From assembly GCA_036244855.1 (NCBI GenBank), contig BQKZ01000100.1, positions 59,824-123,823 on the forward strand: a stretch of 64,000 bases of DNA, given 5' to 3'. Below, piece by piece: positions 12,574 through 26,620 of the stretch. The DNA comes from Temnopleurus reevesii. Taxonomy: Eukaryota > Echinodermata > Echinoidea > Temnopleuroida > Temnopleuridae. The translations under genes and the position numbers were made by a program. Every line of letters begins with the position of its first letter. Position 1 is the stretch's first letter. Under the pieces are notes generated by a model. That model did not search any database and had not been told where the DNA came from. It saw only the letters and a program-made list of their open reading frames with translations.

Positions 12574-14217
12574 TTCTCTCTCTTATTCATATACACACAC
12601 ACACCCACACTTACACTTTTTTTTCTGTCCTGTCTTCTGCCTTCTGTTTGTTTTTATTTTCTCCGGTCCTACCTCACATATTCTATTCATCCTCCCTTAT
12701 CTCCACCCCCTACCTCTCCTTCTATCCCTTTCTCACGTATCAGGTTCTTCTGCCCTGTTCTAAAATTACATCAGCTATTACGTTAATGGAGATTGGAATA
12801 AAATGAGTCCTCAAGAAAAAAAATTGTAATCCATGTGAGACAAAATAATCCACAATAATCCTTTAATCATATAATACAAGGAGGGTAGCAAACTAATTAT
12901 TTTTCAAGAATGTAGATGTCAAATCTCCTTATCTTTGTGCCACTTTACTTCTAACGGAAATGAGTGCGAGATGGGGGAAATCATTCCTTCTTCATCTTCA
13001 CAAATGTGAAGGAGCTTAGACTGAGGGTATAATCATCTTGTTTTCACCATCCTACAGGGCTATGTCAATTGTATCGAGAGTCGAGTAAAAGGTGAGAGCG
13101 ATTGGACTACGCGGGTTTTGTCTGCCCAAGGATGGGAGCCCCAAATGTCAGAGAAAGTATCACATGTTTTCTTGGCGCGCTTTGTGCATGTGTTCTTGTA
13201 GGCTTCATCATATCACTACATTGAAGAGTACATTGTCGATGGGGTGAGGGAAATGTCAAGAGAGGCTACAGTTAATATCAACAGCTCCATTAAGACACCT
13301 ATCACAAATCCATTTCAATATACTTTACACGAAAAAGATCTTTTGGCATGGGTGAGGCATAATTGTGATGGAATCACAAGAGGCCGAGTCAAAACCGTCA
13401 CAAAAAGAGAAAATGATTAATTGCATTGAAATGAGTTTCTGTCACTAATTAGTGAATCTTTGTGTGAGTAGGCTACAACGTTGATCTACCAATAGAAAAA
13501 TCTCTTCAGGTAGAAATATATCTAAATAAATATATCCTAATGATCGATAAGAAGTTGGCAAATTATGTTTCTTGTGTACGCTGAGAGTGTTATGACTGCC
13601 CAAAGAGAAGTAATAGAGTTAATATCAGAAAAATTATAATTCATTAATTAGATATACATGTCCAATTTCTGCATGAATTACTCTAAAATGACTGTAAAAA
13701 GAATTCAATGATTTGAATTGAATTAATGTTTACAAGTAATTTGATTATGGTAGTTTTCGCACGAGGCTATTTTATCATGGAAGATACCTCATGTGTTGTG
13801 TTTTGGAAACCCCCTCCTTAAATCGTAATGTCACATCTTTAAGAGTGGGGTTAGCATTTGCTGCGTTTATATATCTAAATTCCCCTCCTTCTCCTTCGGA
13901 CCGAAATCACCAATTTCCTGAAATGCCAGGCCTCATAAAATCAATATCAAACAAATAAAAGTTCAAATTACTTGGCAACCCCAAATGCTCCATTGATTGC
14001 CGAGATTCATAATGATAAATGACGGCCAAATTGAAAAATCTCTCAACAAATCGATCTAGATGCTTCCGGCTCCCTTTCCCCGCTGTCCACGTGAAGTCGC
14101 CCCGACAGAATGTATATCGGAAAGAAGACAAAATCATGTCACAGCCTAATTTGACTTTCGAATCCTTCATTGTCTGTCATTGTCCTATGTACTAGGTTTC
14201 TGCTCTATCGTTGATAA
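10997..14217. other. Non-coding plus microsatellite
   Basis: Nothing recognised outside the C/CT/AC tract at 12472-12612. A minus-strand frame at 13907-14170 has ordinary composition but no family, start context or splice support. Confidence 0.5.
12472..12612. repeat. Poly-C with one N, then (CT)n and (AC)n
   Basis: C run 12472-12490 containing the only ambiguous base of the window (12489), followed by CT/TTTC microsatellite to about 12583 and ACAC to about 12612. The long plus-strand frames here are Ser/Leu/Pro low-complexity translations, not genes. Confidence 0.92.
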
Positions 14218-14379
14218 ATAGTGGGTTTTCAAAATCGGTGGACGGAGGGGTGTGGAAGATAGAAAACGAGTGTGCAACTGATGTGGGCATGAAATGATGC
14301 GCACATCAGTTGTGCATCAGATGCGCACTCATTTTCTTCCGGCAACAAGCCTTCCTACACCAATATTGAAAAACCCTAT
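14218..14379. mobile_element. 162-bp inverted-repeat element
   Basis: Left ATAGTGGGTTTTCAAAAT and right CAATATTGAAAAACCCTAT are inverse, followed inward by GGTGTGGAAGA / TTCTTCCGG arms and a central hairpin TGCAACTGATGTG / CACATCAGTTGTGCA. No coding capacity. Confidence 0.65.
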
Positions 14380-14637
14380 ATTAGCCAATGCAAACTGAGC
14401 TTGAATTAAATTCATTCTACGGACACGCTGGGCGAACGCTGAAGTCGATTTTGGGTTGGGCCTGACATACTAATCTTCTGGGGCTGGGAGCGTGTCACTC
14501 CAAATTTCTGGTTATGGGGACCGTGAAAGATGTTCATGCTATGTTCTGCATTTGTTAATGGTAAATTAGGCTAATTTTCAGCATTACGTTAATAGTCATT
14601 TTCATTAGGATAATGTTGGACTGTGTTTTAAAGTGAC

Positions 14638-15135
14638 ATTGTCAATGATTTCACATCTTAGGATGATTTCCAAACGCCACTCTCATCACTTTATGATTTA
14701 CGTTTCTCCCTCTCGTTTTGGCCCCTGCTTAAACCGAAAGTATTTTAATGTCAGTACGTGCAGAGATTCGCCAGGTACACATTTGGATAACGCTGAATAT
14801 GTGCAGCTGTTTTATATATACATATTCGCATGTCATTCTAACCAAGTGTTTCTCCCATGAGTTTCTTATACAGATCTTCTCATACGGACATTAAATTTAT
14901 TTATTTTTATTTCTTTACTTATTTATTTATTTATTAGAATATATTTATACAGAGATTGCATTTATATGTAGGTTAATATTTGACAATGGCTTAATGATTT
15001 CACCTCTTAAAACGACTTCCAATGCCATTTACATTAAAGTTTGACCACACCTTTTAGACACATTAGCAATGATTTCACATCTCATACTGATTTCCAAACG
15101 CCATCATTACCACTCTCTAATTTACATTTCTCCCT
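14638..15135 (+). repeat. Triplicated ~70-bp sequence, diverged
   Basis: CAATGATTTCACATCTTAGG... GATTTCCAAACGCCACTCTC at about 14642 recurs as CAATGATTTCACATCTCATA... GATTTCCAAACGCCATCATT at about 15068, both followed by ATTTACRTTTCTCCCT. A weaker copy lies at about 14992 (TAATGATTTCACCTCTTAAA). A TTTA/TTAT microsatellite separates the first two. Confidence 0.6.
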
Positions 15136-15912
15136 ATGCTGATGATGATAAAAATCTTTCGTTTCGGGCGTGTATATTTCTACTGGCACCTCCCTGGCAG
15201 GGACCTTGTCTCATCTTGCATCAGGCTATACACATACCTCGATGAGAGACGTCTGTCTTGAGAATACCTTCGTACAAGGCCAGTCAAGTACAAGGATCCA
15301 GTCGCAGTAGGCTCGTTCGCATTGGCGATGGAGTTATTATCATTTAAGATATTGTTTGTTCCATTCATGTAGGGTAGATCATTTGTGATTGATTCGAATC
15401 AACATTTCTGCACTGGATTTGGATGGTGAAGCTTTTTAGAGTATCTCAATTCATTCCCTATTTATTCCATTTTTCTAAAAATTATTTGTGTTAACAAATG
15501 TAGAGTGCTTAGAGAGTTACCGTAATATTAAGCCCTTTATGAAAGTACCATAAGTATTGACAAGTCACACACAATTAATTTTGTAAACATCAATTTGGTT
15601 TGTTCATTTGGCATTCTTCCTTTGATTATGCATGAAGTTTGTTTTACATTGAAAGAATATCTGTAAAATATCATCAAATTGGATTTTTAGGCAGACCTCG
15701 CTTATTTGTAAATTTGGGCGGGCAAAATGGTAACAATGTAATGGATAATAATCAGCTACATTTGTATAAACCACATACGTTCGTGTAATAAATGTAAGCA
15801 TATATGTCATTTTAACTCCCTCAAACTACATTTGACTAGAGTGTGTTGTTGGAGCTTATTGTTGTAATGATGTTTAGCGTGCGCATGGAAAACTCTAAAA
15901 CACGCCTGGCAT

Positions 15913-16040
15913 GGGGCATGTAACATAAAAAAGATACGATTAATTCAAAATTAATTGTATCTCTATAGTACATATTTTGCTTTAGACTTACAATTATTAT
16001 TTATCGTCAATTTAATTGCATCTTTTATGTTACAGACCCC
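15913..16040. mobile_element. MITE family A, copy 3
   Basis: Begins GGGGCATGTAACATAAAA and ends TTTTATGTTACAGACCCC, the best-preserved inverted pair of the family in this window. The core TTAGACTTACAATTATTATT is shared with copy 2. About 128 bp. Confidence 0.82.
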
Positions 16041-19000
16041 CTGTATATTTTGTAACAATGCAAACGATCTAGGCAGTATAGGGCTCTGGGGCACCGCTGC
16101 AATCTTGGCTGGGCTCCATGATGTACAAAAGTAAACATGGCACCCTCAGTGTTGATCAGGGGCTCTGATTTATTGCAGCTAGCAATCCGAAGTGTCTTTC
16201 CTCTCTAAAATGAATTAGCACCGGAGTGTGAAAAGCTTCACACCCAATTGCCGCACACGATCTGATAATAATTCATTTTTAACATCCATTCGATGTCGTC
16301 TTAACTCATTCTGAATACCGTCAGAGATGATACGAGTTCTATTACCCCGAACATTTCCATCTTAAAGACATTATGTAACATTGCTGTTGTCAAGTTTAAA
16401 GTTACAAAAAAATGTAAATAATTTTTGGATCATATCGTATTGTAAACAGATAGAAAATAAATCAATATGGGATGAAAGACATATTCAATTACATAATACC
16501 TTGGGAGACGCTAAAATAACATATAGCCCATAAAGCAGTTCGCCTGATTATGCGCTATATAATTGCAAGTTATGAAGGAAAAAAAAAACAAATAACTCAC
16601 GCACTGTCAAAATATCTATGACATTTAAATTTAGCGAACAACGTGGACACACACTACAAGTAGAGACTGCCTCTGGAGGCAACGTTTTATATTTTTATTT
16701 GAAGCCAAAAGTATCATAGCGTAGGCTTAAACACCATAAAAATGTCAGTTGATGTGTGGAATCTGGCAGTTGAGAATTGAAAAACATTGTTACACAATGC
16801 CTTTAAGCAGATTTGTTAGAGTTGTTATAGAATAGATTTGTGTTGTTGATACACCTTTAATTGTCACGCATGTTTGATAATCATTGTTACCATGGTTACA
16901 GCGTTTTTACAAAGGATAGTGTAGTTTGTAGCATTCCATTACCCTTTGAGGTATGATAACATTCATTCTTGTTTACAGTTTCCAAAGATGAATTGATATG
17001 ATAATTGCAATCCCTAAATCATGTAAATTGCACGAATTTGATGATAGCCCACCATAGACTAATATATTACTGCCTTGTAAATCCCTTAAAATTGGGTAAT
17101 AATATTAAATTCTGAGGCAGAGTCCTTGCAGTTAACAAACACATACAAAATAAATAGGCCAACTAAAAAAAGTATCTTCAAGATGCATTTTCCTCTCAAA
17201 TATATCTTTCCTTAAAACGACAATGCATAGATCCAGATTGACGGGAAAAAGTCTAATTATTGATAACATGATGCTAACGATGGAGCCATGCTTATAAGGC
17301 AGAAATTGCCATTCTTTCCGTCTTTATCCATAAATTTAACCTTACATTAGAACAAAAATGTAATTTTTCTTTCGACTTGTATTTATCTCATCATATCATA
17401 ATGCCATTTACACAGACGCTGGCAAAATAGTATAGAAGCACTCCTGGTAATATACCTGATTGGAAATAACATCTAAAATATTCCTATACCCATTCAAACA
17501 AAGGGTAAATTACATTTCGTTGCCGTGTAAAATATAATATTTCTATAATTTTCGATGCGTTTTTCTTTTAATTCAAAGTCTGTACAGCATTTGGATAGAA
17601 TGTGCATCGAATGAGTTATCCTTACAAGGACCTCCGAGAATACACGCGAACAGAGATGATCCATATCAATTTTTATTGCGTTCGACTTCGATGTTCCCAA
17701 TGTGCCTAAGAAGACAAACGACTTGGTTAACTCGACGGTGATCTACGAGCACGGTATATAGAGGCCTCTAAATCATTCTTCTTCAATACATGATACGGCT
17801 GGTATTTTGGAATGCTTTATGACGTAATGTATCCTGCGGGAGTATCGAGTGTTTGATTAATAGTTAGAGAAAGATGTGAGGCGAATAACGAAGAGAAAGT
17901 GAACATTGCTATTGGAATTAAAAAGAAAGTTAAGAGATCGCCCACCACTGTAAAATGGAAAGCAAAAAGTTTAATATTTAACACCTATTATTAGGCCTAA
18001 AACGCCTATTGCAAAATTATTTGTTTGGACAATAAATTATACTTGTGCAAAAGTGTCCAATTTGTCCTTGGAATAAAAATTACTCTAATTATCATGAAGA
18101 AAATCCTTATTTTTCTTAATGCTTATCGGGAGCTTGATGTCTTGTTGAATTTGTCTTTTGCTAATGATATGGATCGAGGCAAGAAGAGAAGGGAATTTTG
18201 TCATAGAGCACCAAGGTATGTCTTAATCCAAAACCCAGAGACTCCTCTTTATGGACTGGTCTAATGTTACATTATTTCAATCGCAATCCATACCCTCCTC
18301 GCTGCCTGATTCTGATTAAAATTGGAGTTCAGTTTTCAAGACCCCTCGTAATGGATCTAGCCGAACATGGCCGTTGTATTGTGCTCTATACTGAAAGTAA
18401 GATGGTTCAAGGACGATCGTGTATGTTAATGTTTGTCCATCGATATGTATAAAAGTTTAGAAAGGGAAATGACAGTCTATATATACGGTCCAAAATCTTC
18501 TAACCAGAGCGTTATTTGTGATGCTTCTTTGTTTTTATATTGGTGTAATTCACTATAGACAAGTTAGGCCTACAGTGTACAACTGACTAATGCTGGATTT
18601 ACTTGTTCCCACCAGAAGCCTTATACTTTTCAATTGATAAATTAAGCTGCTTAGGTAATAGTCAACTTCTTATATCATCTTGATGAAGTAATTATAAATT
18701 ATTTATAACGTTATTTTTCTGTATCATAACTATGTTTCGCACAAGGTACTCAAGATAGTAGTTAATAGTGTTAAGATAGTGTTAATCTATAAGAAAAAAA
18801 AGTAAATAAAGCTCCACAGACACTCAGAATAATGAGGATTGAACATAGAGCATTAAAGGAAGGTATAGAGAGAGTGGATGTACAGATAAAAATTTAAGAA
18901 TAACGACATAATTTTTATAACACGATATAAACTATTTCCGCAAAATAAAGTGGATCATGGACAATAGAGCCGTATGCTGCGTATTAAACTGTGCGGACAC

Positions 19001-22000
19001 AACAATAACAAGCCGGTTCCGATTTTAATTGCATTACAAAGGAGCATTGAATTGGCGTTCGACTTAATTTTCGGAAATAAATTACCGTGTTATATAAACG
19101 AAGGCAAATTAGATGTTGTGATGTAGAGAGAGTGAGAAGGGGATGGGTACATAGGAGATAAAGAAATCAGTTGGATTGAGAGAATGTGCATGCAAATACA
19201 GACAGACAGACAAACATACAAAGAGAAATGATAGGTCATACGTGAAATGTGATACACCATCTGAAACATGACTCGATTCTTCAGCTGCTACTACAAGTAC
19301 ATTTCGATCTCGAGGCCGAGAGAAATGTGAGTGTCTTCGCAAATACCAGACAGTCTGAAAGTCCGATCCATAATACTTTTCAGCAATTTCATTGTAGTAT
19401 TCAGTTACCATGGTTTCTCTCTCTAAAAGCGAAGTTAAGTTCAAGTTCATAGAGTGAATTTTTCTCTCTGTAGCTGTAGTCTCGGTTGTGTTTTCACATT
19501 TTCATTTTTATGTTTTATGGCACCTTTGGCATTTCCCAGACAGAAGTTTGAATATCTTTTTATTACTTTTGATTGAGCAAAATGAAATGATAAACGTTTA
19601 ACTTCAAGTTGTTTCTCAATGAGTTCTTTTTTTCTTTAGTATTATGACATCCAAGATTAAGATCACATACAGTATTCGAGATGAATTACATCTCCAAGAC
19701 AAATAATAGTATATATATTATATTATATAGTATATAATAGTATTTTAGATGTTTACTCGATTTTCTGCCATAGACAGTGTCGTTATTCAAGCAAAAAGCA
19801 AAGAAACAAATAATCAAACAACCCAAAACAGAGCAAGAAATATGTGTAAGGGTTTTTAATGCAAGTTTGTGATGTAATCCATGGCGCCATTAAAGAAGTA
19901 GCTTAGGAAGTAGGAAGATTACTTTCAGGTGAAGCCACCATGCAAGAGGGAGATTCCCCAAAATTAGCCAAGTGGCCAGGATCTATTATTATTCACCATT
20001 TTTTCCTCTAATTCAATTGGTAACATAACATGCATGGTGTGAAGGCAAACAAGTTTCTACCATCAATGTTCTTCAAAGTTATCCAAGTGTCATTCTCCAG
20101 TGTCTTTTGTGAGTCGTGATTGTTTATTTAATCAATAACAGATTGATGTTATATTCGGTTGGAATTGAGACTAATGTATTGGCTTTTTAGAGTGGACTGG
20201 CACGGAATCAATTTCCTCCACTCATCGTGGTAGCAGCCAGGGAGAGATTGAGAGCTTGGGATGGCGGCTCAGGATTGATACAAATAGAAACATCAACCTC
20301 GGTCAAAACATCCTCAACTTGAGAACAGTGCAAACTAGATATGAGAGGTGCTTGAATATTTTGACGATTTATGAATTTAGTCGGCGGGCGCTTCTAAAGC
20401 TTTATGGTAAATTACTGTTGATTAATAATGTGAGCCTAAGATAAAGACTGTGAGCGTGAAATGATATGTGGGCCTTTTTTTTTTACGAAGCAACGTTAGA
20501 ATAGGATAATATTGCATGGAGCCATGACAGAGTATGCCTTCAAACGTACGTGTCTTCCTTTATATAATTAACTCTCATATATAGCATACACGATATGTCG
20601 GGTTCTTACTGTTTTCTTGAAATGAACGCACAGGGGACAGAAGCAATTGTTGAAAAAATACATAACACATAAAAGTGTGCCTTGAGCACATCATTCGTGT
20701 GAAATCTGGCGCCGCATTTAAAAGTAGTGTACAATAATTGTTATCATTAGAATTACATTGAGTACATTCATATTTCATAACGGAATAATGCCAGTATAGA
20801 CCGTATGAATGTGTCGAGTGATGGGTGATGCAAGAGATCGATATGGGTACTACCTCATGAATACAGACAAGGCAATCATCAGGGCAACATCCACCATACA
20901 TCGGTCCTTAGACCATTAGTGCACCTCACACAGCTCGATCAGATGTCCACTTGGCCTGGTTCAGGGATGTGCATGTATTAACCCTCTGCCTGCCTCTACC
21001 AAAGCACTCCACGTTACCAAGTGTAGCAGGCGTTCGATGGGTGCTGGAGATGTATTAGCATAATGAGTAACCTCATTCTAATATATCAACACCAGACGAT
21101 GCCTCTTCATTATGATACAGGATTGATAGAAAGACTTGCAGGAAGTTGTATTCAATTTAAAAATCGAGTTTGTCTAAAGTCTAAACGTACTCTGATATTC
21201 TGGAAGAAGCGTCTGAAATATTTGTCATGAAACTCTATGTTTTAACGTTCTTAAATCAATTGAAAAGGGAAATGTTCTGAGAAACCTCAGAAGATATTGA
21301 TTGAAGACAGCAAATTTGCTGATCTTTTGTGACTGTATAAATATATTCAAATCGCAGAAAGAAATCCCAAGAAATACCGATGATATGTTGTAATTAAGCA
21401 ACACATCGTTCGAAACATGTTTTTTTTTTAAATATGTCAGACATTAAGTTATTTTTGTCGCTTTTATTCAAAATTAACTTTTAATACCCATTAATACTTT
21501 GTCATAATCATGATTACTTGCTTGCAAAAAAAACAACGCATGAGTTATAACATATTATGAGCATACCGGATTCAGATAGCACTCGCTCATCTTTTGAAGA
21601 GAGTGATAGTTCAATAACATATTGCAATACCATAGCCCTCCTCAAGCCCAGTTCCACGTGCAGTCCCGCAGGGGAACTATGTTACCCCATATAAGTACAT
21701 TAGTGTTCCTTCACGCCAGACCAGGCCAAATACCATTTGTTTTCAGTTCATGGCGCACCAGAGAGTCGCTTTGCAGAAGATGTTCTTTTCTCTTTTGTTT
21801 TCAGGGGTTTCCTGTTATAGTCGGTAGAAGCGAACACAATACATGTTACACGATCCCAACCAGTATCTATGACTGTCAAAATACACCACCCTCCGCCAGC
21901 TCTCCTCCAGTTTCGTTACCTTCAGGGACGGTATCCCCTTCTCCATTTTCTTTCCTAAACTCCTTTGAACTTCTTGACCAAAATAAAACTTGACGTGATG

Positions 22001-23656
22001 GCTACCGTCTGTATGTTCTATCGGAATAAAAGAAACATAGCTTCCCTAATTTGTGATGTTATAAACTGAAATTATATGCATAATGTCAAGTGATTAGACC
22101 CTTTATGCTGGTGAACTTTTACCCTCTTATTTAGATCTAACGATTTGCATGACCCGATTAATACTCTCTATTATATTAAAACTAGTTCAATAATGACAAT
22201 GTTCTTCTTTCAGGGGTTTAATTTCAAGGTTGTTCCAATGAATGGATGGGTTAACGCCCTCAGGTTCTACTAACATCATTAGTTTGAGCCCCAGTTGTTG
22301 CCGCACAAATATTCTTTTTGAGCCGTGGTCGACGAGGGAATCGATAGTGAGCGGATCTCCATCTAGCCGCCGATGTTTACGGAAATTCGGCTCAGTTTTG
22401 TTTCATCTAAAAGAATCGAACACGCTAGCGCCCTGGGTATCGATATTGCGTCGCATGCTGTGCCAGTGTACCAAATAATGTGCGCTCTCTTCCTCCTCCA
22501 TTTGCCTGGTTATGTGTAGAATGAGTTTAAAGAAATACTCATTTGTGAAATATCAGAAAAGTGGGAAAATTTGTCTCGGTATTGATGCATTCACTCGCAA
22601 GTGCCTTATCTTCACAAGTTTAGATAATTGCAGTGAAACATAAAGTGATGTTGTGTGATAAAATGTGTCTAAGTGTGTTTCAGGCTGTTTTGTTTTCATA
22701 TCACAAATCTTCATATAATGGCATTTATGTTAACAAATAATTTCAAATATATGTATTATCAATTCCAATAGTAAAGTACATTTCAGAATGTATTTAGAGC
22801 ATCATGAAAGGCATGTTTATTGTTTCATGTTATAGAATATGTCGTGAATGATTCAAATAGTACGACTTTGATATTCTGATCTAAACCAATATGTATGGTG
22901 CAATAAAGCCTGATCAAACTGTTTACTTTTCTGGTCAATTTTACATTAGCAATCTGGTCTACAGTACAACCTTTTATCTTTCTTTCATGTCAACATTACC
23001 TGGAAATAATAATTGAGGAATTTAACATCCAAAAACATACGAACAGCAATTTATTTCATCCACTTGCCTCTTATTATATTAGTTCTGCCATTCGCTTTCA
23101 TTTTGCTTACGCGTATTTTCACCATGCACACCAGAACATGTACTTTATGGATCGAAGTGACCTTTTATGTTTTTAAGTTCAGGGGCAATTCGGTATTAAA
23201 GGTATAGTGAAATGAAACGATACTTCATCAAATCACGGTTCTTATTGTTTGGGATCGTATCAGTTTTACAACCAAATACGGCGACGAAAGCTTTCTCAGT
23301 CATCGCTTAGCTCTAAACATCTACTCTTATAAATTATAATGCAGACCTTTTCATAGTTTATTTCTATTCAGTTTCCTGCGCATTAGTATGAACTGTTTTA
23401 TTTTTCATCTGCATGTACACTTACACTAAATGAAAAGTGTATATCAGTGTTTATGGTGATAAATACTTTATTGCACGAATAAGAGAGCCAATGAAATAGA
23501 TTTCGACGAAATGTTTTATTACACAAACTCTAAACCGTCTGCTGCATGTTTATAATACTTCTCCTGAAGTCAGTTTTGGTTGCATCTTATTTTAATATTT
23601 TGGCCCCGAGACAATCATTCTAATGGTTTACCATCGAGTATATATTTCTATAACAG
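16041..23656. other. Non-coding, mostly unique
   Basis: No element with clear ends. 21803-21993 (+) follows an acceptor-like TTCTTTTGTTTTCAG and reads a Pro/Ser-rich tail to a stop beside AATAAAA, and 22213-22480 is a GC-richer patch after another TTCTTCTTTCAG. Neither encodes anything I recognise. Confidence 0.45.
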
Positions 23657-23890
23657 TCTCATGATGAAGTGGTTCTGACTCTCGCCTTTCAATCCGGTGG
23701 TCATAGGTTCGAATCCCATCCATGATGTTAATTCCCTTCGGCAAGGAATTTATTCACATTGTGCTGCACTCAACCCAGGAGATATAATGGGTGCCTGTAT
23801 GAAGACACTCCTTAAATGCATGAGCGCCAAATGGTAGACATGATATAGCTGTATAATAATGCACATAGAGCTAACTAACAATGGGTATAA
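23657..23890 (+). mobile_element. tRNA-derived SINE, plus orientation
   Basis: Head ATGATGAAGTGGTTCTGACT with CTCGCCTTTCAA and a pol III B box GGTTCGAATCC (23706-23716), followed by the non-tRNA body ATGTTAATTCCCTTCGGCAA, TGTGCTGCACTCAACCCAGG and GAGCGCCAAATGGTAGACAT. The B box is intact but the acceptor stem does not pair, so it is a SINE and not a tRNA gene. Confidence 0.8.
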
Positions 23891-24284
23891 TTTGTGGTAT
23901 AAGGTGAATGAGAAAAAATATGGAAAGTAGAATCCTCCTCCACGCCTGCAACAAAATGCTGTCACGTGACTGAATTCCTTAGGGGTTTGAAACAAGGTCA
24001 TAGAATGCGATTTTCACCCTTAAACGATGCTTCGCTTCACTTCGATGAAGCCAGGCCATACGATGAAATGATGAGGTAATTATACTTTCCACCTCGATAA
24101 CTCGTTGGATAAAAATTGTACCATATTAAAAGCGTGCGATGTCCCTCATGATTTCAATAGTCTTATCGTCTGCTGATATTGCATCATGAGGAAAAATGAG
24201 AGTCGGTCATTTAAGGATTGGCCAACGACAAAACTTGCTAATGGTATTAGAAATGGTTTCTTACTAATTCTTCATGTTGAGATA

Positions 24285-24588
24285 CCTATGATGATAATAA
24301 TAATAATAATGATAATAATAATAATAATGATAATACACAACGTTTATTTAACGCTTAAACGAAGCGCTCTGTGCATTATTACCCGGCTATAGCATGTCTA
24401 CCATTCGGCGCTCACTGCATTCATGGAATTTCTTCCTATCGATACCCATTCACCTCACCTGGGTTGAGTGCAGCACAATGCGGATTAATTTCTCGCTGAA
24501 GGAAATTAACGCCATGGGTAGGATTCGAACCTACGACCCTCAGGTTGAAAGGCGAGAGTCAAAACCACTACACCACGACGCCTCATGA
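24285..24588 (-). mobile_element. tRNA-derived SINE, minus orientation, with ATT-type tail
   Basis: Reading the minus strand: GAGGCGTCGTGGTGTAGTGG, TTTTGACTCTCGCCTTTCAA, B box GGTTCGAATCC (24531-24521), body ATGGCGTTAATTTCCTTCAG and TGCTGCACTCAACCCAGGTG, ending in a (TTA/TCA) microsatellite at about 24290-24332. It is homologous to the copy at 23657 in opposite orientation, so the pair can form a long inverted repeat. Confidence 0.85.
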
Positions 24589-25202
24589 TCTATAACTATG
24601 TACATGTATTTTATTGAATCCAAGAAGATGATTACTAAGCTCTGCACTTATAAGAAGGTATTATAATAGATTCATCATCTCCCGTGCAAAAAATAATATA
24701 TTCAAATGATGATTATAGGATAAGAGAGGCAATTCACTTCACAGTAATGAAATAATGCTTACAAATCTGTGCGGGATAATGCATGAACATTGCACTTTTT
24801 GTGATTCATATTTAGCGTGTCCATCACTCGCTATGGAAACGTAATACCACTTCCATTTGAAGATTATTTGTAGTTTATCAATTAGAGGGGATATGATGTG
24901 CAGGTAATGGGATCTCTTCAATACTGCACATTTTGAATTTTCAGGTTGTATTTCATACCTCTAACTGCCTCTCTCGCATTTTGTCTCACGCGCTATTCTT
25001 GCCATGTCACAGACACGCCATTTGTACTTTCTGAAATGGATCGTTACTTATAATGCACTCATGCCGAGGGCGCGTAGGATGCCCTTTTTCATTTAGATAT
25101 TTTTAAAATCATATATGAATGCAGCCTTAACATTATTTCTCGATTCCGTACACATCCATCGAATTTCACGATTGGTTCTTATGTATCTACACTAAGTTCT
25201 TA

Positions 25203-25386
25203 ACACACACAAACACATATACGCACATCACACACGCACACATACACGCATTTTTCTCACCATAATCTTAATCTCTGTCACTATTCCATATCCTACTCCC
25301 TTTCTCCACACCCTTCCATCCACCCAAGCAAACAAACAAGGACACACACACGCACATACACACATGTTCTCTCTCTCTCTCTCTGT
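25203..25386. repeat. (CA)n and (CT)n microsatellites
   Basis: Imperfect ACAC/CGCA repeats at 25203-25250 and 25340-25366, then (CT) at 25369-25384, separated by pyrimidine-rich unique sequence. Confidence 0.85.
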
Positions 25387-25799
25387 CGTATGTTCCTAGA
25401 TTTTTTACCGAAACCATCTCATTTACATCACGGAGAATAGTATTGTTGTTGTTGTTTTTTTTGGGTACCCCATTAATCTATTGGTAACAAGTATTACTAA
25501 ATTGGGCCAGAAGTTTGAACTTGAGACTCAAAAGGAGATCGCAACTTTCTCTGAAAGTAGGGCAGGTAGATTCGAAAGTCATTTTGACTGGTCAGTATAG
25601 ACGCTTGTGAAAATAAGAAATGTATCACTGAAAACTATCACATTCTATTCATTGACAAAGTGACGTTTCTTGAGGGTATATTCGTGACCTGTAATACTCT
25701 CTCGACTCTCGATTGAAATCTACACCGGTCAGTAAAATGACCTACAGATCTAGGGTAGGACTGAGAAGAGTTATTTCAAGTGATTAAATGCTTATTGTT

Positions 25800-25965
25800 A
25801 CTCGTCACAGTTGTGAAAGGAATACACACTTAGGTATAATGGTATAAATTCAACTCTAGGAGCGCATTTTTTGGCGCTCAGAGGATTCGAACCCGCGCCT
25901 TTTAGATCGTGAGATCGCTTGGTTCTTAAACAGCACCTTATCCGATCGTGCCACACGTACCACCA
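25800..25965 (-). mobile_element. tRNA-derived SINE, second family
   Basis: The minus strand reads GGCACGATCGGATAAGGTGC, then GATCTCACGATCTAAAAGGC and B box GGTTCGAATCC (25893-25883), CTCTGAGCGCCA, with a long variable region as in tRNA-Leu/Ser-type heads. The body (TGCGCTCCTAGAGTTGAATT) has no match to the other SINEs here. Confidence 0.7.
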
Positions 25966-26620
25966 TGCATTAACGATGGCGTCTTTAAAGGACATCAAGC
26001 ACAGACTCCAAACATAGCACAGTGTACACTTGAGTATTTCAAAAGATACAACATTGCACCTTTCAAATTTTCACTGCAGATCGCACCTATTCGCGATAGT
26101 TGGCACTCTTCACGAATCTATTTTGTATTGCTGAATGTGTACATCAAAAGGGAGCACTGCTGCACCCTTGCGAGTTTTGCTGCAGATTTCACCATTTTGT
26201 ACACATTTTATTTCTAGTGTGTAGAATTGTCTTGCAAGTCTAAATCCGGCATTTTATTCGTGTATCCATCATGAAAAGCGAGTATGAAACTGTAGCAATC
26301 TTTTTAATGATGATTCATGAATATCGATCGATATTGAATTGGATATGGATTCGATATTCAAATGAAATTGCTTTTTCCAGCTACACGCTTTGAATTCACT
26401 TTAGCTAACGGTATACCTTTTAAATAGCACACAAGATCGGGTGATTTTATGTCTTATTATGTCGGAGAAGATGGAGTCTATCTGGAAAGATAATTTGAGC
26501 CGTGTTCGCCGGGAATCAATTGTTCCGTGATGCGAGTGATAAAGATGGCGGAAGCAGAAATAGAAGGACCTGTCTCATTCTATTTACCATGTCACTTAGC
26601 GCAGTGTTTGAACAAGATAT

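Noticed and set aside
12173..12806. Long plus-strand frames of 196 and 117 codons
   Set aside because: They run through poly-C with an N and a CT/AC microsatellite. The products are Pro/Ser/Leu/His-Thr runs in two overlapping frames.
23706..25893. tRNA genes suggested by intact GGTTCGAATCC boxes at 23706, 24521 and 25883
   Set aside because: Acceptor stems do not pair, and each continues into a shared non-tRNA body, so they are SINEs.
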